A stretch of DNA of 64,000 nucleotides. Source: Planctomycetota bacterium (GTDB lineage Bacteria; Planctomycetota; Phycisphaerae; Phycisphaerales; Phycisphaeraceae). Every line of letters begins with the position of its first letter. Within the stretch, counting starts at the first letter, position 1. Below, in pieces: positions 61,057 through 64,000 of the stretch. Under the pieces are notes generated by a model, which had not been told where the DNA came from, did not search any database, and saw nothing but the letters and a program-made list of their open reading frames with translations. Location of the stretch: the NCBI GenBank assembly GCA_021413865.1, contig JAIOPN010000014.1:124001-188000 (forward strand), in the 5' to 3' direction. A program made the translations under genes and the position numbers.

Positions 61057-61704
61057 ATGCCCACACGGCCGACCGTACTGCTCACCAGCGGCGGGATGCG
61101 CAGCCTCGTGGCGATGGCGGTGACGCTGTCCGCCCCCGAACGCCCGCCGCTCATCCTCGTGCACCTGCGCGACAACCGCCCCACCGGCGCGATCCGCCGC
61201 GAGCACGTCATCCGCCAGGCGGCGCACTACCACGTCACGCAGGTGATCGACGTCGAGATGCCCAACCTCGCCACGCAGGACGCCCCCCGCCAGCGCGAGG
61301 GCACGCAGGCGTCGCGCCTCGTCCGGCCGCAGGTGCTGGTCATGGCGGTGGCGCAGGCGGTCGAGCTCGACGCCGAACGCATCATCTGGCCCTGCCAGGT
61401 CAACGGCGATTACGCCACCGTCGCCCGCGTCACCGAACAAATCGTGCTCCTCCAGCACATGATCCAGCTCGAGCACCCCGATCCGCCTCCGATCGAGACA
61501 CCGCTGCTGGAGCACACGGACGTGCAGGTGGTGGAACTGGGCGGGAGCCTGGGCGCGCCGTGGCAACTGGCGTGGTCCTGCATGATCCCCGGCGAGGTCC
61601 CCTGCCGGATGTGCCCCGTCTGCCGGCGACGCCACGCGGCCTTCGAGGCGGCGGGCGTCATCGACCCGGTCGAGAAGCTCACGACCGCGGCGGCGCGGCG
61701 GTGA
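61057..61704 (+). CDS. QueC-like PP-loop protein with altered loop
   Basis: 215 residues. Resembles 7-cyano-7-deazaguanine synthase (QueC), which makes preQ0 from CDG with ATP and ammonia. The C-terminal zinc signature is complete: WSCMIPGEVPCRMCPVCRRR has C-x7-C-x2-C-x2-C, and PCQVNGDYA is at the usual middle place. The PP-loop SGGMRSL, however, has Arg where SGGxDS has Asp, and several loop residues differ, so it may have another ATP- or nucleobase-related role. No queD or queE gene is nearby. It is separated from the GATase by a divergent 124-base region. Confidence 0.7.
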   Translation: MPTRPTVLLTSGGMRSLVAMAVTLSAPERPPLILVHLRDNRPTGAIRREHVIRQAAHYHVTQVIDVEMPNLATQDAPRQREGTQASRLVRPQVLVMAVAQAVELDAERIIWPCQVNGDYATVARVTEQIVLLQHMIQLEHPDPPPIETPLLEHTDVQVVELGGSLGAPWQLAWSCMIPGEVPCRMCPVCRRRHAAFEAAGVIDPVEKLTTAAARR

Positions 61705-61726
61705 GAACTCCCTCACAATCGATGCC

Positions 61727-61767
61727 AAGCCAAGCCCGATGCTGAGGTCTTCCGAAGCGTCGGGGTC
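61727..61767 (+). repeat. 3'-end stem-loop element, copy D
   Basis: It begins 22 bases after the QueC-like gene stop, in the gene's direction. It has CCCGATGCT and AGCGTCGGG arms and a TGTATTTCC tail, nearly identical to copy A. Confidence 0.72.
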
Positions 61768-61792
61768 TGTATTTCCACACACGGGCGCCAAA

Positions 61793-61832
61793 GACCCCGA
61801 CGACTCGCGGACGCGTCATCGGGCGTGGCTCA
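61793..61832 (-). repeat. 3'-end stem-loop element, copy C
   Basis: It faces copy D at 25 bases distance and belongs by orientation to the minus-strand secreted protein gene that ends 49 bases away. The arms are CCCGATGAC and GTCGTCGGG, with a TTT tail. Confidence 0.72.
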
Positions 61833-61881
61833 AATCACGGGGAGGACTTCAACTGAGCACCACAAGGGGATAAGGGAAAGA

Positions 61882-62724
61882 TCACCACTCCGGCTTCGTC
61901 GAGGCGCCCGTCACTTCGTCGAGGCGTGACTTAATCAACTCATCGCGGGAGTTCTTCCGTGTCTCGATCCGCTGGCGCATCTCCGCCAGGTGCTTCTCCA
62001 TGTTCGCCAGCTCGCGCTCGCGCAGCTTCTGACGCAGGTCGAACTGCTCGGACAACTTCGTCTTCAACTGCGCCGTCAGGTCGTCGGCCTTCTTCGTGTC
62101 GCCGGCGCGGCGGGCGTCGCGCACCTGCCCGGCCAGCTCATCGACGCCGCGCTCGAGCTTGAAGTCATCGACTCGCAGCTTGAAGAGCTCCGGGTCGGTC
62201 CGCTTGAGGTGCGCCATCTCGAGCAGCCGGCCCATCATCGGCCGCATCATGTCCTGCGCCTTGTCGGGGTTCTTGGCCTTGTATTCCTCGATCCGCTTGG
62301 CCATCTCGGGCCTGAACTCGCGGAGCAGGTCCATCGCCTCCTTGACCTGTGCGTCGGTCAGGGGCGGGCCGCCTCCGGGCCCGCCGGGGCCGCGCTGTCC
62401 CTCACCACCACCGCCGCGCCGCTCGCGCATCCCGCCTTCAAAAGAGCGAGGCCGCTCCCCGCGCGGGCCGCCGCGGTCCTCTTTGCGCTCCATCCCGCCG
62501 GGGCCGTCCGGGCCCTGATCGTCACGGGGGGGAGGCGGCATCGGGCGGTCGTCGTCCATCATCGGGTCGTCGAGCTTGAGCTGGTCACGGTGCTGGGGGG
62601 GTGGAGGCGGAGGCGGGCCATCGCCGTCTTCCTTCGCGGGCTGCGCCGATACGATCGACGCGCTCAGGAGCACGGTTAAACCCGCCAATGCCAGCACATT
62701 CCGTCGTACGTCATTCTTCATCAT
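61882..62724 (-). CDS. Secreted Pro/Gly-rich, C-terminally helical protein
   Basis: 280 residues, ATG 62724. Signal peptide with likely cleavage after Ala27 (IVSA-QPA). Residues 28-125 are low-complexity Pro-, Asp-, Arg- and Gly-rich (PPPPPPP; ERRGGGGEGQRGPGGPGG). Residues about 128-265 form long charged helices (LTDAQVKEAMDLLREFRPEM; ELANMEKHLAEMRQRIE), reminiscent of Spy/CpxP-like periplasmic proteins, although no LTxxQ motif is clear. It follows the ECF sigma and anti-sigma genes on the same strand (37 bases), so it may be a target or sensor part of that system. Confidence 0.65.
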   Translation of the reverse strand: MMKNDVRRNVLALAGLTVLLSASIVSAQPAKEDGDGPPPPPPPQHRDQLKLDDPMMDDDRPMPPPPRDDQGPDGPGGMERKEDRGGPRGERPRSFEGGMRERRGGGGEGQRGPGGPGGGPPLTDAQVKEAMDLLREFRPEMAKRIEEYKAKNPDKAQDMMRPMMGRLLEMAHLKRTDPELFKLRVDDFKLERGVDELAGQVRDARRAGDTKKADDLTAQLKTKLSEQFDLRQKLRERELANMEKHLAEMRQRIETRKNSRDELIKSRLDEVTGASTKPEW

Positions 62725-62761
62725 GGTTGCAAATCCCTGAAAAAATCGTGGCAAAACCGGG

Positions 62762-63268
62762 TCAAAACAGCGCGCCGCCGGACGGGTCCACCGAGTCCGC
62801 CTCGGCATCGTCGTCGCCTGTCCAGTAGGTGTCGGTCGTTTCCGGCAGGTCGTGGCGGTCGAACTTCATCGCCAGCAGCGTCAGGTCGTGGTCGATGGCA
62901 TCCGACGGGCCGTTGTACTCGGCGAGCGCGTTGATCTCGCGCTTGAGAGTCGCTTCGTCGTTGTGGGCGAGAGTGGTCGGGGTTCCACCGCCGGGCGTGG
63001 CCGTGTTGAGCGGGACGTTGACCCAGATGCCCAGGCTCAGCGCCATCGCCACGCAGGCCGCGACCGCGGACCAGCCGCGCGGGCCGATGCGCGCCAGCAC
63101 GCCGGGCTTATCCAGCCGGTGCGCCGTCGCCGCGAGCACGCGGTCTCCCAGGCCCGCCGGCACCCCGCCGGGGAGCGAGCTCGCGTCCAGCGCCTCGTCC
63201 AGCAGCGGCTCCAGCGAGTCGTCCGGCGTCCAGCCGTCGCGTCGATCTTGTTCCTGTCGCCCGTTCAT
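62762..63268 (-). CDS. Putative anti-sigma factor (membrane)
   Basis: 168 residues, with the start 5 bases after the sigma factor stop. The N-terminal about 65 residues are acidic and hydrophilic (SLEPLLDEALDASSLPGG). One membrane helix at about 67-85 (WSAVAACVAMALSLGIWVNV) follows, then an extracytoplasmic tail of about 80 residues. This layout fits a transmembrane anti-sigma factor. There is no HxxxCxxC zinc motif, so it is not of the ZAS type. The assignment rests on position and topology. Confidence 0.65.
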   Translation of the reverse strand: MNGRQEQDRRDGWTPDDSLEPLLDEALDASSLPGGVPAGLGDRVLAATAHRLDKPGVLARIGPRGWSAVAACVAMALSLGIWVNVPLNTATPGGGTPTTLAHNDEATLKREINALAEYNGPSDAIDHDLTLLAMKFDRHDLPETTDTYWTGDDDAEADSVDPSGGALF

Positions 63269-63273
63269 CTCAT

Positions 63274-63918
63274 CTACGCCTTTTTCGGTTCCGTTTTCGT
63301 GTTCGCTTCCATCTCGTCTTGCAGCAGCTTTCGCAGTTTTCCCAGCGCCCGGTGTCCGCGTGCCAGCACGGTGCCCAGCGGCTGACCGAGCGACTCGGCG
63401 ATCTCCGCGAAACTCAGCCCGGCGGTGTGGCGGAGCATGATGATCTCACGGTCCGCCTCGTTGAGCTTCGCCACCGCCGCGCGGACCTTTTCGACCTGCT
63501 CCTTGTGCGCCAGCCCGTCGATCGGGGTCGGCTGTGCACGGCTGCCGGTGAGGTCCACCACCCGCGTCTGCACGCCCGCCCACTCGCTGTCCTCCTGACT
63601 GTTGTCGGCGGACATGTCCATTGTCCGCGCCTGCCTCTTACGCCGCCGCATCTCGTCGCGGAGGCGGTTCATCGCGATACGGAAGAGCCAAGGATCGAAC
63701 CGTCCGCTCTCGTCGTAGCCCTTGAGATTCTCGACCAAGCTGACGAACGTCGCCTGCGTGATTTCCTCGGCCAACTCCGGATCGCCCGTCTGACGGACGA
63801 TCAGGGCGTACACGCGTGGTGAGTACGCCTCGACGAGGCTCTGCCAGGACTGGGCGTCTCCACGGGACGCCCCCGCGAGCCACACCTGAGGTGTTTGTTC
63901 GGCCGGTTGTTCAGCCAT
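63274..63918 (-). CDS. ECF-type RNA polymerase sigma factor
   Basis: 214 residues, ATG 63918 (a TTG at 63939 is possible). Region 2 is at about 25-95 (YALIVRQTGDPELAEEITQA, TFVSLVENL, FDPWLFRIAMNRLRDEMRRR). A polar linker of about 45 residues follows, and region 4 is at about 150-200 (LNEADREIIMLRHTAGLSFA, EIAESLGQPLGTVLARGHRA). It is followed at once by the putative anti-sigma gene and the secreted helical protein, so the three likely form one autoregulated stress-response operon. No clear ECF promoter could be assigned upstream. Confidence 0.9.
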   Translation of the reverse strand: MAEQPAEQTPQVWLAGASRGDAQSWQSLVEAYSPRVYALIVRQTGDPELAEEITQATFVSLVENLKGYDESGRFDPWLFRIAMNRLRDEMRRRKRQARTMDMSADNSQEDSEWAGVQTRVVDLTGSRAQPTPIDGLAHKEQVEKVRAAVAKLNEADREIIMLRHTAGLSFAEIAESLGQPLGTVLARGHRALGKLRKLLQDEMEANTKTEPKKA

Positions 63919-64000
63919 GCACGACTCGCTGAGGGTCAAACGCGGTGCGCGGGGCGGTTATTGCAGGTCGGGAATCGCTGTAAACCGCAAGAATATCGGA

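Overview
The window looks like chromosomal DNA of a high-GC planctomycete, most likely of the Phycisphaerae type. No rRNA or marker tree is available, so this is inference. It rests on the gene families present: DUF58/BatA/von Willebrand proteins, three phytanoyl-CoA dioxygenase paralogues, an FGE-sulfatase domain protein, a sialate O-acetylesterase-like enzyme, a LamG protein, a TolC-like lipoprotein, a small CxxCGYNLR zinc-ribbon membrane protein and an excisionase-type HTH fused to a receiver domain. Genes are dense on both strands. No gap between genes exceeds about 280 bases, and most gaps hold only hairpins or dispersed repeats.

Layout. 1-5.7 kb: end of a DUF58 gene, two large VWA membrane proteins and a secreted zinc-ribbon protein, all plus strand and overlapping, followed by tRNA-Leu(CAA). 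6-12.7 kb: minus-strand genes for an alkylguanine-DNA methyltransferase, a PhyH dioxygenase, a ceramidase-like enzyme, a YkgJ cysteine-cluster protein, a RibBA with a degenerate cyclohydrolase half and an M16 peptidase. 12.7-20.3 kb: thioredoxin, nucleotide-sugar dehydrogenase, tRNA-Leu(TAG), then a probable sugar or sugar-acid catabolic neighbourhood (FAH hydrolase, phosphatase-isomerase fusion, creatininase family, enolase superfamily), MoaD and the HTH-receiver protein. 20.3-34.6 kb: ArnT-like glycosyltransferase, two more PhyH proteins, a dimethylformamidase-like protein, ABC-F ATPase, cupin, VIT transporter, Gfo/Idh oxidoreductase, AguB-like amidase, a frameshifted MATE transporter and an orphan DNA methyltransferase.

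34.8-44.7 kb: PhoB/PhoR, BirA next to its likely biotinylation target pyruvate carboxylase, a zinc-ribbon membrane protein and MurC. 44.7-57.7 kb: FGE-domain protein, esterase, adenylate kinase, a NuoA separated from other nuo genes, TolC-like lipoprotein, a tandem pair of small membrane paralogues (the second with an in-frame TGA), TM2 protein, a LamG fold interrupted by a seven-repeat propeller, and a lipoprotein. 57.8-59.1 kb: a compact BglII-like type II restriction-modification system of lower GC. 59.1-64 kb: a degenerate receiver, TPR protein, class I glutamine amidotransferase, a QueC-like protein with an altered PP-loop, and an ECF sigma factor, anti-sigma and secreted helical protein series.

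The most unusual features are: (1) a conserved stem-loop of about 40 bases found five times, always just 3' of a gene and always in the same orientation to that gene, with compensatory base changes; (2) a MITE-like element of about 140 bases in three copies; (3) the BglII/MT-A70 restriction-modification pair; (4) the LMW phosphatase-TIM barrel fusion; (5) the propeller nested in LamG; (6) key residues missing from the RibBA and QueC-like proteins.
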